This document shows positions 8,543-17,614 of a stretch of DNA of 64,000 nt, one piece after another. The DNA comes from JBCBDX01 sp038529265. Lineage in GTDB: Bacteria; Pseudomonadota; Alphaproteobacteria; Rhizobiales; Rhizobiaceae. The number at the start of each line of letters is the position of its first letter. Positions within the stretch are counted from its first letter, which is position 1. The stretch covers positions 248,001 through 312,000 of the forward strand of contig JBCBDX010000001.1 of NCBI GenBank assembly GCA_038529265.1, written 5' to 3'. A model generated the notes under the pieces. It worked only from the letters and a program-made list of their open reading frames with translations, searched no databases and was not told where the DNA came from. The translations under genes were made by a program, and so were the position numbers.

Positions 8543-9109
8543 TTGGGCATTCGACATTCAAAACTGATGATCGCATCGGCGCTGACAGCAACTTTGGCTT
8601 TAGGCGGTTGCTTTGGCCCCACCTATGGTACGAATGAGACTCAGATTGACGCCTTGGTGAGCGACCTGGGCAACTCGATATCGCTTGGCAAAAAGGGTGG
8701 TAACGAGCCGATTAATTATTCGCCGCGCCCGGATATTGTTCAACCGACAACGACAACCACGCTTCCAACGCCTCAGGAGAACATCGTTTCTTCCTCTGAG
8801 GCTTGGCCGGAATCGCCAGAAGAGCTGCGCGCACGCGTTCGGACTGATATCGAGAACGATCGCCGTGATCCCAATTTCATATCAAGCCAAAGCGAGGCAG
8901 AAGCTTTGGGTGCTTCCCGTGGCCCAAATCAGCGAGCATTGGGCACGGGTACCCGTCGCTTCTTGACGGACCCGCCTTCAGAATATCGGATTCCGGCTGA
9001 AACCGCGGCAACCGACGATCTAGGGAAAAGCGAAGCTCAGAAAGAGCGCGAGTTGAAAGCCGCTCAGAATGAGGGTGGTTTTCTGCGTAACCTTATTCCC
9101 TGGTTATAA
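8543..9109 (+). CDS. Putative outer-membrane lipoprotein, function unknown
   Basis: A 188-residue protein with a lipoprotein signal: a basic N-terminus (GIRHSK), a hydrophobic core and the lipobox LGGC, giving a lipidated Cys at residue 23. The mature part is polar and low in complexity, with a Thr-rich run near residue 70, an acidic helical part (PEELRARVRTDIENDRRDP) and a C-terminal motif LTDPPSEYRIP near 145. I chose the TTG at 8543 because it supplies the positively charged n-region; the ATG at 8567 would start directly in the hydrophobic core. The PPSEYR stretch recalls the small lipoproteins of alphaproteobacterial outer-membrane assembly (BamF/DUF3035), but the likeness is too weak to assign a role. 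Confidence 0.65.
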   Translation: MGIRHSKLMIASALTATLALGGCFGPTYGTNETQIDALVSDLGNSISLGKKGGNEPINYSPRPDIVQPTTTTTLPTPQENIVSSSEAWPESPEELRARVRTDIENDRRDPNFISSQSEAEALGASRGPNQRALGTGTRRFLTDPPSEYRIPAETAATDDLGKSEAQKERELKAAQNEGGFLRNLIPWL

Positions 9110-9111
9110 TC

Positions 9112-9600
9112 TCAGGGTTTAGCTCTGCGCTCTTCAAAAAATGATTTTAGCAGCGCTGATGCTTTGGTTTCGTTCAGCCCGGAGTAGACGTCAGGCGCAT
9201 GGTGGCATGTTGCTTGATTGAAGAAACGCCCACCGTTTAGGACGCCGCCTGACTTTGGGTCAGATGCTCCAAAATATAGGCGTCTAATGCGCGCAAACGA
9301 AATCGCCGCGGCGCACATGGCGCAGGGCTCAAGCGTCACGTACAGATCGCAGTCTACCAGCCGTTGAGACGAGAGTGTTTCGCAAGCTTTACGGATAGCC
9401 AAAATCTCAGCATGTGCTGTTGGGTCGTGGAGTTCTAGCGTACGGTTGCCAGCGCTGGCGACAATATTGTTGTCTCGCACCAAAACTGCGCCGACGGGCA
9501 CTTCACCGCGGCGGCCAGCCAACACAGCTTGTTCCAGCGCGCGTTCCATGAATGTTGCCGTTTGTGTCTTCAAGGTGATTTCTCTCGCAACAGACGCCAT
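9112..9600 (-). CDS. tadA: tRNA(adenine34) deaminase
   Basis: Converts A34 of tRNA-Arg(ACG) to inosine in the wobble position. The zinc and proton-shuttle motif HAE (TAHAEILAI) lies near residues 63-65 and PCAMC near 92-96; the family region DPKSGG lies near 114. The annotated start is the ATG at 9600 (162 residues); a second ATG at 9549, giving MERALEQAV, is also plausible since TadA often begins just before that helix. An in-frame extension to 10125 has no homology to TadA and covers the opposite-strand pseudouridine synthase, so I exclude it. It is divergent from that synthase with 46 bp between the starts. Confidence 0.92.
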   Translation of the reverse strand: MASVAREITLKTQTATFMERALEQAVLAGRRGEVPVGAVLVRDNNIVASAGNRTLELHDPTAHAEILAIRKACETLSSQRLVDCDLYVTLEPCAMCAAAISFARIRRLYFGASDPKSGGVLNGGRFFNQATCHHAPDVYSGLNETKASALLKSFFEERRAKP

Positions 9601-9646
9601 CACCTGATACGTCGCGCAGCAAAAGTCAAAGAAGAGTGATCCGATA

Positions 9647-10987
9647 ATGAGCGGTGAAAAACCCGGTCGACCATCAAGGGGCCAAGGGCCGAACCGAAAG
9701 CCAAGTGAGGCATGGTCAAACCGAAGCCGGGGCGACGGCAAAGGTAACGGCCAAGAACTGAAGAGCCGGGGCTTCAAAGGCAAGCCGAAGGGTGCACCAA
9801 GCGGCGAGGGACGCTCGCGCGGTTTTAAAAGCCACAATGACAAACGCGAAGGTGCCAGGTTTGACAATAAAAGATCGCCCAAGCCCGACTTTAAAAACCC
9901 AAAGCCAGATTTGGTGGAGAGTGAAGAAGAGCGGCCGGTTGCAGAAGAGCGTATAGCCAAACGGCTGGCAAGAGCTGGCGTAGCATCACGTCGCGAAGCC
10001 GAAGCACTGATTGTTGACGGGCGCATTTCGCTGAACGGCACGGTGCTCAAGTCGCCCGCCATTAATGTTGGTCCTGCCGACGAAATTCTAATCGACGGAA
10101 AACCTATCCCCACCATCGAGCGCACACGCCTGTGGCTTTATCACAAGCCAGCCGGCTTGGTTACATCCAACAGTGACCCGGAAGGTCGGCCAACGGTCTT
10201 CCAAAATCTGCCAACGGATCTGCCACGGGTCATTAGCGTGGGCCGATTGGACATGAACACAGAAGGTCTTCTGCTACTAACCAATGATGGTGGGCTGGCA
10301 CGTGTGTTGGAGTTGCCGCAAACCGGTTGGTTGCGTCGCTATCGTGTGCGCGCTCATGGCCGTATCACTCAAGGAAAGCTGGATACACTCAAGGATGGGA
10401 TTGCCGTTGATGGCGTTTTCTACGGCGCTATTGATGCCGTTCTTGAGCGCGAACAAGGCGCAAATGTTTGGATTGAGATGGGGTTGCGCGAAGGCAAAAA
10501 CCGGGAAGTTCGCAATGTCCTTGGCGCCTTGGGCTTGCAAGTCAACCGATTGATCCGAGTTTCCTACGGCCCCTTCCAGCTTGGCGAATTGCCGGAAGGC
10601 TCCGTTATGGAAATAAAGGGCAAGACACTGCGCGATCAGTTGGGCAAACGCTTGGTTGAGGAATCTGGCGCGAACTTTGAAGCCCCTATTTTGAACGCGT
10701 TTCCAAATCGTCCAGTGAAAGCTGAAAAGGCAAGCGATAAGACCGATCGAGCTGAAAAGCCAAAGTCTGACTGGGTTTCATCGTCAGCAGGTCGCAGAGG
10801 TAAACCATCGTCTCTCGACCGACTGTCAACGCAAAAACCGGAGCCTCCCAAGCACCGCTCCGCGGATGGTTCGCGTGCCTCCAACGTATGGATGGCAAGC
10901 GGTGCGCGGCCTACAGGTGGCGGAGCGAAGCGCGGCAGCAAGCCAAAACTTGGCTTTAAATCAGACCGCAAAAATCCAAAGCGCTGA
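9647..10987 (+). CDS. 16S/23S rRNA pseudouridine synthase (RsuA/RluB/RluE family)
   Basis: Isomerises a uridine in ribosomal RNA. Domain order: a basic, Gly/Lys/Arg-rich N-terminal tail (residues 1-100), an S4 RNA-binding domain (RIAKRLARAGVASRREAEAL near 102-121), then the catalytic domain with VGRLDMNTEGLLLLTNDG near 198-215, which carries the catalytic Asp. The C-terminal 100 residues are again basic and low in complexity. RluB-type enzymes often have such tails, which probably bind RNA, and RluB is my best guess for the subtype. The stop codon shares one base with the rsmD start (TGATG), so the genes are translationally linked. Confidence 0.88.
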   Translation: MSGEKPGRPSRGQGPNRKPSEAWSNRSRGDGKGNGQELKSRGFKGKPKGAPSGEGRSRGFKSHNDKREGARFDNKRSPKPDFKNPKPDLVESEEERPVAEERIAKRLARAGVASRREAEALIVDGRISLNGTVLKSPAINVGPADEILIDGKPIPTIERTRLWLYHKPAGLVTSNSDPEGRPTVFQNLPTDLPRVISVGRLDMNTEGLLLLTNDGGLARVLELPQTGWLRRYRVRAHGRITQGKLDTLKDGIAVDGVFYGAIDAVLEREQGANVWIEMGLREGKNREVRNVLGALGLQVNRLIRVSYGPFQLGELPEGSVMEIKGKTLRDQLGKRLVEESGANFEAPILNAFPNRPVKAEKASDKTDRAEKPKSDWVSSSAGRRGKPSSLDRLSTQKPEPPKHRSADGSRASNVWMASGARPTGGGAKRGSKPKLGFKSDRKNPKR

Positions 10988-11574
10988 TGCGAATAGTGGC
11001 CGGCACAAAAAGGGGACGTCCAATCAAGACGCCGGCCCGGTCGGATCAGTCCATTCGACCGACCTCAGATCGCGTACGAGAAAGCCTTTTCAATATTCTG
11101 GCGCACCGGTTTGGGTCTCCCTATGAAGGTGGACGTGTGCTCGATCTATTTGCGGGAACGGGCGCTTTGGGGCTGGAGGCGTTATCACGCGGCGCTTCGT
11201 TTGCTTTGTTTGTCGACAATGGGGCAACCGCTCGGGGTCTTATTCGCGAGAACATTCAAGCGATGGGCTGGCAAGGCAATGCGAAGCTGTTCCGCCGCGA
11301 TGCGTCCGGTTTAGGCCCAATCGGCACCATGAAACCTTTTGATATCGTTTTCCTCGATCCACCTTATGGTCGTGGCCTTGGAGAAAAAGCACTGACCTCG
11401 CTCACGGAGGGGCAGTGGCTGCGAGACGAAGCGATTGTGGTTTTGGAAGAAGGTGCAACTGCTGGCTTTTGCCTTCCACAAAACTATGTTTTGGAAGATG
11501 AGCGGCGTACCGGTGACACAATTACCCGCATACTCGTATGCGTTTCTGAAACGCCAATGGAGACATATCCATGA
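10987..11574 (+). CDS. rsmD: 16S rRNA (guanine966-N2)-methyltransferase
   Basis: Methylates G966 of 16S rRNA using S-adenosylmethionine. The SAM-binding motif DLFAGTGALGLEALSRGA lies near residues 55-72 and the catalytic DPPY motif (FLDPPYG) near 124. The N-terminal RIVAGTKRGR start and the length of 195 residues match RsmD. Its start overlaps the stop of the upstream pseudouridine synthase by one base and its stop forms an ATGA overlap with the patatin gene, so three genes are coupled; the first two both modify rRNA. Confidence 0.94.
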   Translation: MRIVAGTKRGRPIKTPARSDQSIRPTSDRVRESLFNILAHRFGSPYEGGRVLDLFAGTGALGLEALSRGASFALFVDNGATARGLIRENIQAMGWQGNAKLFRRDASGLGPIGTMKPFDIVFLDPPYGRGLGEKALTSLTEGQWLRDEAIVVLEEGATAGFCLPQNYVLEDERRTGDTITRILVCVSETPMETYP

Positions 11575-12458
11575 GTGCCGCAGCAAAAGATAGCCGACAA
11601 AAGGGACAGCCAACCGTCGCGCTTGCACTAGGCGGTGGAGGAGCGCGCGGGTTTTCGCATATTCATATTCTCGAAGCACTCGATGAGCTTGGTGTTCGTC
11701 CCTCTATCATCGCAGGCTCGTCTATCGGCTCTTTGATGGGTGCTGCCTATGCTTCTGGCATGTCCGGCCGCGAGCTTCACGAGTACACGCTTGCACTCGT
11801 TGGAAACCGCAAGGAGGTATTGGCCAAGTTTTGGCAAACGCGGCCAGCCAAGTTCAGCGATATCGTCGATGGCGGCTTTCGATTTGGCCAGTTCAATGTG
11901 GAGAAGATCGTCAAGGCATTCATGCCCGAGACCTTCAAGGACACATTTGAAGAGCTTGATATCCCGTTGCTTGTTTCCGCGACGGACTTTTACGGACACC
12001 AGTGCAGCTTCTTTGATAGCGGCGATCTCTACTCCGCAGTTGGTGCATCGTCTGCAATTCCCGCCGTGTTCAAGCCTGTCACGCGCGATGGACGTGTTTA
12101 CATTGACGGCGGGATTTTCAATCCTGTCCCCTATGACGTTTTGGTTGGTAAGGCCGATATCGTCGTCGGCGTCGATGTTATTGGTGCACCCATTGGGAAC
12201 CCGTCCGCAACGCCAACAGCTATCGAAAGCTTGTACGGCTCTTCGCAATTGATGATGCAGTCGATGATGCAATTGAAGCTCGCCCAATCGCCTCCGGACG
12301 TGTTTGTTCGACCACCTGTATCGTCGTTCCGAGTGATGGATTTCTTCAAAGCCAAGATGATTTTGGAAGCAACAAGGTCGGTTAAAGACGACTTCAAGTA
12401 TAAGCTGGAAGCGGCGATCGAGATGGAGCGCGCAGATCCGGCGGTAACAACTGCTTGA
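11571..12458 (+). CDS. Patatin-like phospholipase (RssA-like)
   Basis: A 295-residue serine lipid hydrolase. The oxyanion hole is GGGGARGFSHI near residues 20-30, the nucleophile elbow is GSSIGS near 46-51 (GxSxG) and the catalytic Asp is in DGG near 180. This Ser-Asp dyad arrangement defines patatins. There is no signal peptide, so action on the inner leaflet of the cell membrane or in the cytosol is likely. The start lies in the ATGA overlap with rsmD. The natural substrate is unknown. Confidence 0.87.
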   Translation: MSAAAKDSRQKGQPTVALALGGGGARGFSHIHILEALDELGVRPSIIAGSSIGSLMGAAYASGMSGRELHEYTLALVGNRKEVLAKFWQTRPAKFSDIVDGGFRFGQFNVEKIVKAFMPETFKDTFEELDIPLLVSATDFYGHQCSFFDSGDLYSAVGASSAIPAVFKPVTRDGRVYIDGGIFNPVPYDVLVGKADIVVGVDVIGAPIGNPSATPTAIESLYGSSQLMMQSMMQLKLAQSPPDVFVRPPVSSFRVMDFFKAKMILEATRSVKDDFKYKLEAAIEMERADPAVTTA

Positions 12459-12464
12459 CCGGGG

Positions 12465-13892
12465 TTAGCCGAGGCCTGCTGCCTTGCCGCTGGAAAGCGC
12501 ATTGGTTGGCAAGTCGGTATGAAGCTTCACCTTGGGGCTCTCCTTGTCATCATCGGCAAGGTGTTCAATTTTTCCGATTACCCGGAAGCATACAATCACC
12601 GCGCCAAGCCCGAAAACGACGGCGCCCAAACCCCAGCCCGCAACTGCGCCCTGCGCGCCATACCACTGACTGCCCAGCCAGACGAATGGGATAACGCCGA
12701 GCGTTGACCGGCCCCAGTTGAACAAGGTTGAATAAAGCGCAAACCCAAGATTGTTGAAGCCGGCATTGGCCACAAAGAGTGCGCCGTTAAAGAGAAATGT
12801 AATGGCGATGAAGCGACAGAAGAAAATGATGAGCTCACGCGCTTCGCCTTCGGCTTGGAACAAATCAGCAAGCGGCCCGGCAAAAATGAACAGGATCGCG
12901 CAAACAAACAGCACATAACCAAGCGTGAAAATCAGAGCATCACGCATCGTCTCGCGCAAGCGGTCGTAAAGCTTGGCGCCATAGTTCTGGCCGAGAATAG
13001 GGCCAACTGCTCCAGAAAGCGCAAAGATGACACCAAAGGCAACCGGGACCAAGCGACCGATTACTGCCCATGCTGCCACCGCATCATCGCCATATCGTGC
13101 AATTTCTGCCGTCACATATGCATTGCCAATTGGGGTCGCGAGTTGGGTCATAACTGCAGGGCCTGCAATGAGCGAAAATGGTATCAATATCCGCTGAAAG
13201 GTTTTGATATCCGGGATCGCTACCAAGCCATGAACTATTGCGGCGCCGTAAAGGCCAACACCACCGATTACGCACCTCGAGATGACTGTAGAAATGGCCG
13301 CGCCTGTAACGCCCAAATCAAAGGCAAAGATAAAAATAGGATCCAGAACCGCGGATACCGCGCCGCCGATCAGCGTTACATACATGGCACGTTTTGCATC
13401 GCCCACACCGCGTAAAATACCTGAGGCGCCCATGCCGACAGCCATGATGGTTGTCGATGGCAGAACGATCTTCAGAAAATGGTCAGCGATATCAAGCGTG
13501 TCGCCGGTCGCGCCAAGCAAACCCAGTAATGGCCTGGTGTTGAACCAAACCAGCGCCACGAGCGCTGAAATGATGATCACAATTAGAAGAAGTGCCGTGC
13601 CGCCGTCTTTTGCTGCCTCATCCCGGTCACCCGCACCCAAATGGCGAGAGACGAGGGCACCTGCTCCGATGGTCATGCCAATAGCAGTTGAGATCAGGAA
13701 GAATTGAAGCGTGCCCGCATAGCCAATGGCAGCGGCCAACTCTTTCTCACCCAATAGCGAGATGTAGAACAGGTTCAGCGCGTCAACCAGAAAGATTGCA
13801 ACAAGTCCGATAGAAGCCGTCATCGTCATGACAACGACGTGGCGCATCGGCGAGCCCGTAGTGAACTTACCTTGTTCGGCTTTCTGGCTCAT
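12465..13892 (-). CDS. MATE-family multidrug/sodium efflux transporter
   Basis: A 475-residue inner-membrane protein with about 12 hydrophobic segments in two similar halves, as in MATE (NorM/DinF-like) antiporters. The first half has SRHLGAGDRDEAAKDGG near residues 83-99 and the second has GQNYGAKLYDRLRETMRDAL near 295-314; these are the matching loops after the fourth helix of each MatE repeat. MATE proteins export cationic drugs in exchange for Na+ or H+. The start overlaps the VOC gene stop (ATGA), making it the last gene of an antiporter-VOC-MATE operon. Confidence 0.9.
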   Translation of the reverse strand: MSQKAEQGKFTTGSPMRHVVVMTMTASIGLVAIFLVDALNLFYISLLGEKELAAAIGYAGTLQFFLISTAIGMTIGAGALVSRHLGAGDRDEAAKDGGTALLLIVIIISALVALVWFNTRPLLGLLGATGDTLDIADHFLKIVLPSTTIMAVGMGASGILRGVGDAKRAMYVTLIGGAVSAVLDPIFIFAFDLGVTGAAISTVISRCVIGGVGLYGAAIVHGLVAIPDIKTFQRILIPFSLIAGPAVMTQLATPIGNAYVTAEIARYGDDAVAAWAVIGRLVPVAFGVIFALSGAVGPILGQNYGAKLYDRLRETMRDALIFTLGYVLFVCAILFIFAGPLADLFQAEGEARELIIFFCRFIAITFLFNGALFVANAGFNNLGFALYSTLFNWGRSTLGVIPFVWLGSQWYGAQGAVAGWGLGAVVFGLGAVIVCFRVIGKIEHLADDDKESPKVKLHTDLPTNALSSGKAAGLG

Positions 13893-14314
13893 TTGGCAAA
13901 AATCTCGTTTCTGTCGGCAAAGCCTTTGAACTCGAGCGCATTGCCTGACGGATCGCGGATGAAAAGCGTCGCTTGCTCGCCGGGTTGCCCCTTGAACCGT
14001 TTGCCGGGCCTGATCACCCAGTCGATGTCAGTTGCAGCTTCTAGCCGCTCGGCAAGCGTGTCCCAGTCGGCCATGGATAGCGCAACACCAAAGTGTGGAA
14101 TTGGCACTTCAGTTCCGTCGACAATACCCTTTGCCGCAGGACCACTTTGGGAGCCCAAATGTGCTGACATTTGATGTCCAAAAAGCGAAAAATCTGTCCA
14201 AGTATCAGATGACCGGCCTTGTTTGCATCCCAGAACACCAATGTAGAAAGCACGGGTTTCCTCAAGGTCGCGTACTGGAAACGCAAGGTGGAAGGGCGAT
14301 ATTTCGGCGCTCAT
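13889..14314 (-). CDS. VOC-family (glyoxalase-fold) metalloenzyme
   Basis: A 141-residue protein of the vicinal oxygen chelate superfamily. Both paired modules are visible: FHLAFPVRDLEETRAFYIGVLG near residues 7-28 and a second half ending FIRDPSGNALEFKGF near 120-134. Candidate metal ligands are His8, His in MSAHLG near 51, His in PHFGVAL near 74 and Glu near 131, so the site looks complete. The family includes glyoxalase I, dioxygenases and fosfomycin-resistance enzymes; no motif settles the reaction. It is coupled by ATGA overlaps to a Kef-like antiporter upstream and a MATE exporter downstream, which hints at detoxification of electrophiles or drugs. Confidence 0.85.
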   Translation of the reverse strand: MSAEISPFHLAFPVRDLEETRAFYIGVLGCKQGRSSDTWTDFSLFGHQMSAHLGSQSGPAAKGIVDGTEVPIPHFGVALSMADWDTLAERLEAATDIDWVIRPGKRFKGQPGEQATLFIRDPSGNALEFKGFADRNEIFAK

Positions 14315-16149
14315 GAGGTGGCTGGTTCTTGGTTCAACTTCTCCTCAATACCATCCCTATCTGGATTGAGGATTTCTGCTTCCCGTTGCGGCTCCATGAG
14401 AGGTTCGGGCGAAACAGGTTTGTTCAATAACATATGCGTTCCCGCGAAAATGCCGTCGGCGGCTTGAATGGCGAGGCGCTGCTCATCTCGCTTGCGTACA
14501 TCGTTGCGAATAGTCTTGGCAAGTGCCTCGCTGGCACCGAGCGCTTCCAACGTTTGTTGGCCAAATTTCAAACCACTTTCAAAGGTCTCGCGCACTTCAA
14601 AGTCGACACCTTTTGCGCGTAGTTCCAGCGTGTGCGCCCGGTCATAAGCTCGCACAAACAGACGGGACTCTGGGAACTCCCGTTGGATTAGGTCAACGAC
14701 CCGCGTGGTGATGAACTTTCGCTGTGTAACGATGGCCACAATTTTGGCGTTGCGGATGCCAGCAGCTTCAAGCACCTCCTTACGGGTGCCATCTCCGAAG
14801 TAAATTCGAAAGCCAAACTTCTGTGCTGACCGCACACGCTCGGCGCTGTTGTCAATCACCGTGACCGAATTCCCGCCAGCTAGCAGCATTTGCGCAGCAA
14901 TCTGCCCGAGGCGAGAGAAACCAATCATCAAAACATCGGCACCCTCTTTGACGTCGGCAAAGTCCTCATCCAACTCTTCTGGTTTGTCATCGCCGATTAA
15001 GAGCTGGGACAGCATTACCGATAGCGGTGTCAAGGCCATCGATGCAGTGACGATTGCGATAAGCAACGAAGCAATGGATGCCTCAAATATGGCAAGGCTT
15101 GTCGCGGCAGAAAACATCACAAATCCAAACTCACCGGCCTGCGGCAGGAATAGCGATGTGCGAATGCTGAGCTGGTGGCCGTTCCCGAAGGCCCTGCAAA
15201 GTAGGTAAATCAGAATGGCTTTGATCAGCATCAGCAGAGGCGCTGCAATCAGGATGATCGGCCAGTTTTCAATGAGCACCGCCAAGTTAAGGCTCAGGCC
15301 GATTGCCATGAAAAACAGGCCCAACAAGAGGCCGCGGAAGGGTTCAATATTGGCTTCCAGTTCATGCCGGAAGGAGCTTTCAGCCAGCATGACGCCAGCA
15401 ATAAAGGCGCCCAGTGCCATGGACACACCCGCCGTTTGCATAAGGACCGCGGAACCCAGAACAATAAAAAGCGCTGTGGCGATCATCGCTTCTTTAGCAC
15501 CCGTGTTGCCGATTATGCGGAACAGCGGATTCAATCCATAACGTCCAATTGCTATGAGAAGCCCGATTGCAGCCAGCGCAATGCCGAAATCCGTCCAGCC
15601 ACTGCCCAAATCGCTTTGTGCGCTGCTCGCCAACAAAGGGATGACTGCTAGTAGCGGTACGATTGCAATGTCTTGAAACAGCAAGATGGCAAATGACTTT
15701 TGGCCGTGCGGTCTGCCGCGCTCGCCGCGTTCATCCAGGATTTGCAAAGCAAACGCTGTTGAAGAAAGCGCCAAACCGAAGCCTATGACTGCGCTCGCAG
15801 CAAAGCTGAAGCCTCCAATGAACAAGGTTAACGCCATCAGCACGGCCCCGGTGATCATCACCTGGAGGAAACCCAAGCCGAAAATGTCTCGCCTGAGCGC
15901 CCAAAGCCGCTTGGGATTAAGCTCAAGTCCAATGACAAAAAGAAGAAAAACGACGCCAAGCTCGGAGACCTGCAATATAGCCTCAGCATCAGTAATGAGA
16001 CCGAGCATCGGACCGATGACGACCCCAGCGCTCAGATAACCAAGAACGGTACCAAGTCCGATACGTTTGAACAAAGGTGCAGCAACAACCGCACCGCCTA
16101 ATAGAATGACAGCTTCATTCAGGATGCCGCTTGCCTCTCCACCGGCCAT
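14311..16149 (-). CDS. CPA2 cation:proton antiporter with RCK/TrkA-N domain (KefB/KefC-like)
   Basis: A 612-residue inner-membrane protein: about 12 hydrophobic segments over residues 1-375 (Na+/H+ exchanger fold, with FLLFVIGLELNPKRLW near 70 and FGLALSSTAFALQIL near 125), then a cytosolic TrkA-N domain with the dinucleotide-binding sequence GFSRLGQ near 405. In Kef proteins this domain gates K+ efflux in response to glutathione adducts and NAD(H). I place the start at the ATG at 16149, which has GGAG seven bases upstream; the ATG at 16161 lacks a ribosome site. It is the first gene of a three-gene operon with the VOC and MATE genes. Confidence 0.9.
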   Translation of the reverse strand: MAGGEASGILNEAVILLGGAVVAAPLFKRIGLGTVLGYLSAGVVIGPMLGLITDAEAILQVSELGVVFLLFVIGLELNPKRLWALRRDIFGLGFLQVMITGAVLMALTLFIGGFSFAASAVIGFGLALSSTAFALQILDERGERGRPHGQKSFAILLFQDIAIVPLLAVIPLLASSAQSDLGSGWTDFGIALAAIGLLIAIGRYGLNPLFRIIGNTGAKEAMIATALFIVLGSAVLMQTAGVSMALGAFIAGVMLAESSFRHELEANIEPFRGLLLGLFFMAIGLSLNLAVLIENWPIILIAAPLLMLIKAILIYLLCRAFGNGHQLSIRTSLFLPQAGEFGFVMFSAATSLAIFEASIASLLIAIVTASMALTPLSVMLSQLLIGDDKPEELDEDFADVKEGADVLMIGFSRLGQIAAQMLLAGGNSVTVIDNSAERVRSAQKFGFRIYFGDGTRKEVLEAAGIRNAKIVAIVTQRKFITTRVVDLIQREFPESRLFVRAYDRAHTLELRAKGVDFEVRETFESGLKFGQQTLEALGASEALAKTIRNDVRKRDEQRLAIQAADGIFAGTHMLLNKPVSPEPLMEPQREAEILNPDRDGIEEKLNQEPATS

Positions 16150-16272
16150 GTTCAACTCCATAGTTCATTTGCCACACAGGCTTGATGGTCGCCCTTGGCA
16201 GGCTTAGATCACGCTAAGCATTCTTCTCTAACGCAAGCATGCGCCTCATTTAATCACAAGTCGGAAGTCGTC

Positions 16273-17610
16273 ATGTCAGATCAAAACCAGCTACTTTTAG
16301 ACCGCGCCGCAGCGTTGGTCGAAGCAGCCGCTCGAGCGGGAGCCGATGCGTCGGACGCGGTCAGCGTTCTATCGCGCTCACGTAGCGTGAGCGTCCGTAA
16401 CGGCGTGGTTGAAAACACTGACGCTTCTGAAGGTGACAGTTTATCGCTGCGCGTTTTCGTGGATGGCTGCGTCGCTTCGGTAGCAGCCGACGTTTCAACG
16501 CCGGTGGATATGCTTGCGCAACGCGCGGTTTCGATGGCGCGGGTATCGCCACAAGACAAATACAATATACTCCCTGATGCATCCATGTTGGCAAAAGAGT
16601 TTGCCGACTTGGACAAGAACGATCCAACCGAGATTCTGACCGAAAAACTTGTCGAAAATGCGTTAGCTGTTGAAGCGGCTGCTTTGGATGTAGCGGGGGT
16701 AACAGGCTCCATGGGTGGCAGCGCGTCAGCTGGCAGTAGCGGTATGGTGCTCGCTTCATCAAATGGCTTTAGCGGATATTACGAAGGCACTGGCTTCGGG
16801 TTCTCAGTGTCTGTTATCGCTGGTGAAGGCACCAAGATGGAGCGTGACTATGATTTTTCATCCGCTTCTCATTTTGCCGATTTGAAAGGGCCGGAAGAAG
16901 TCGGAAAGTCAGCTGGTGAACGCGCCGTCAAACGTTTGAACCCGCGCAAGGTAGATACTCAGTCGGTCATGGCGGTTTATGATCCCAGAGTGGCGCGAGG
17001 CGTCCTTGGCCATCTGACCGGCGCCATTAATGGCGGCGCAGTTGCGCGTAAAAGCACTTTCCTGCGGGATGCGATGGGACAGAAAATCGCCAATAGCTCG
17101 GTCACAGTCGTGGATGATCCTTTCATCAAGCGCAATAGCGGATCGCGCCCGTTTGACGGTGAAGGGATTGCTGGTGAGCGCATGACCATGGTGGAAGAGG
17201 GTGTTCTGCAAAACTGGTACCTTTCAACACCGATTGCCAATGAGCTGGGTTTGACAACAAATGGTCGCGGTCGTCGGTCGGGCACACAGGTGGGTGCCGG
17301 TCCAACCAATGTGTTTATTGAGCCCGGTGACAAAACACCCGAGGAGCTCATCGCGGAAATGGGTACAGGTTTATACGTCACCGAGATGATTGGCTCAGGC
17401 GTGAACATGGTCACCGGCGAGTATAGCCGCGGTGTTTCGGGTTATTGGGTGGAAAATGGCGAGCTGACTTTCCCTGTTTCGGAAGTGACACTGGCATCCA
17501 ACCTCAAAGACATGTTCTTGCGGATGGTTCCTGCGAACGATCTGGATCGCAAATATGCGACTGCGGCACCAACACTGATCTTTGAAAACATGATGTTGGC
17601 GGGCACCTGA
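16273..17610 (+). CDS. pmbA: TldD/PmbA-family protein (PmbA/TldE subunit)
   Basis: A 445-residue protein of the TldD/PmbA family, which forms a TldD-TldE protease that processes peptides such as microcins and takes part in CcdA degradation in E. coli. Family segments seen are VRNGVVENTDASEGDSLSLRV (near residues 40-60) and the C-terminal GTQVGAGPTNVFIEPGD and VTGEYSRGVSGYWVENGE. No HExxxH metalloprotease motif is present, which fits the non-catalytic PmbA/TldE partner; TldD is not in the window. The start ATG at 16273 has GGAAG upstream; an extension to 16195 lacks support. Confidence 0.9.
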   Translation: MSDQNQLLLDRAAALVEAAARAGADASDAVSVLSRSRSVSVRNGVVENTDASEGDSLSLRVFVDGCVASVAADVSTPVDMLAQRAVSMARVSPQDKYNILPDASMLAKEFADLDKNDPTEILTEKLVENALAVEAAALDVAGVTGSMGGSASAGSSGMVLASSNGFSGYYEGTGFGFSVSVIAGEGTKMERDYDFSSASHFADLKGPEEVGKSAGERAVKRLNPRKVDTQSVMAVYDPRVARGVLGHLTGAINGGAVARKSTFLRDAMGQKIANSSVTVVDDPFIKRNSGSRPFDGEGIAGERMTMVEEGVLQNWYLSTPIANELGLTTNGRGRRSGTQVGAGPTNVFIEPGDKTPEELIAEMGTGLYVTEMIGSGVNMVTGEYSRGVSGYWVENGELTFPVSEVTLASNLKDMFLRMVPANDLDRKYATAAPTLIFENMMLAGT

Positions 17611-17614
17611 CCGA

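Noticed and set aside
9601..10125. N-terminal extension of tadA by 175 codons
   Set aside because: The extension covers the opposite-strand pseudouridine synthase, is low-complexity and is not found in TadA proteins.
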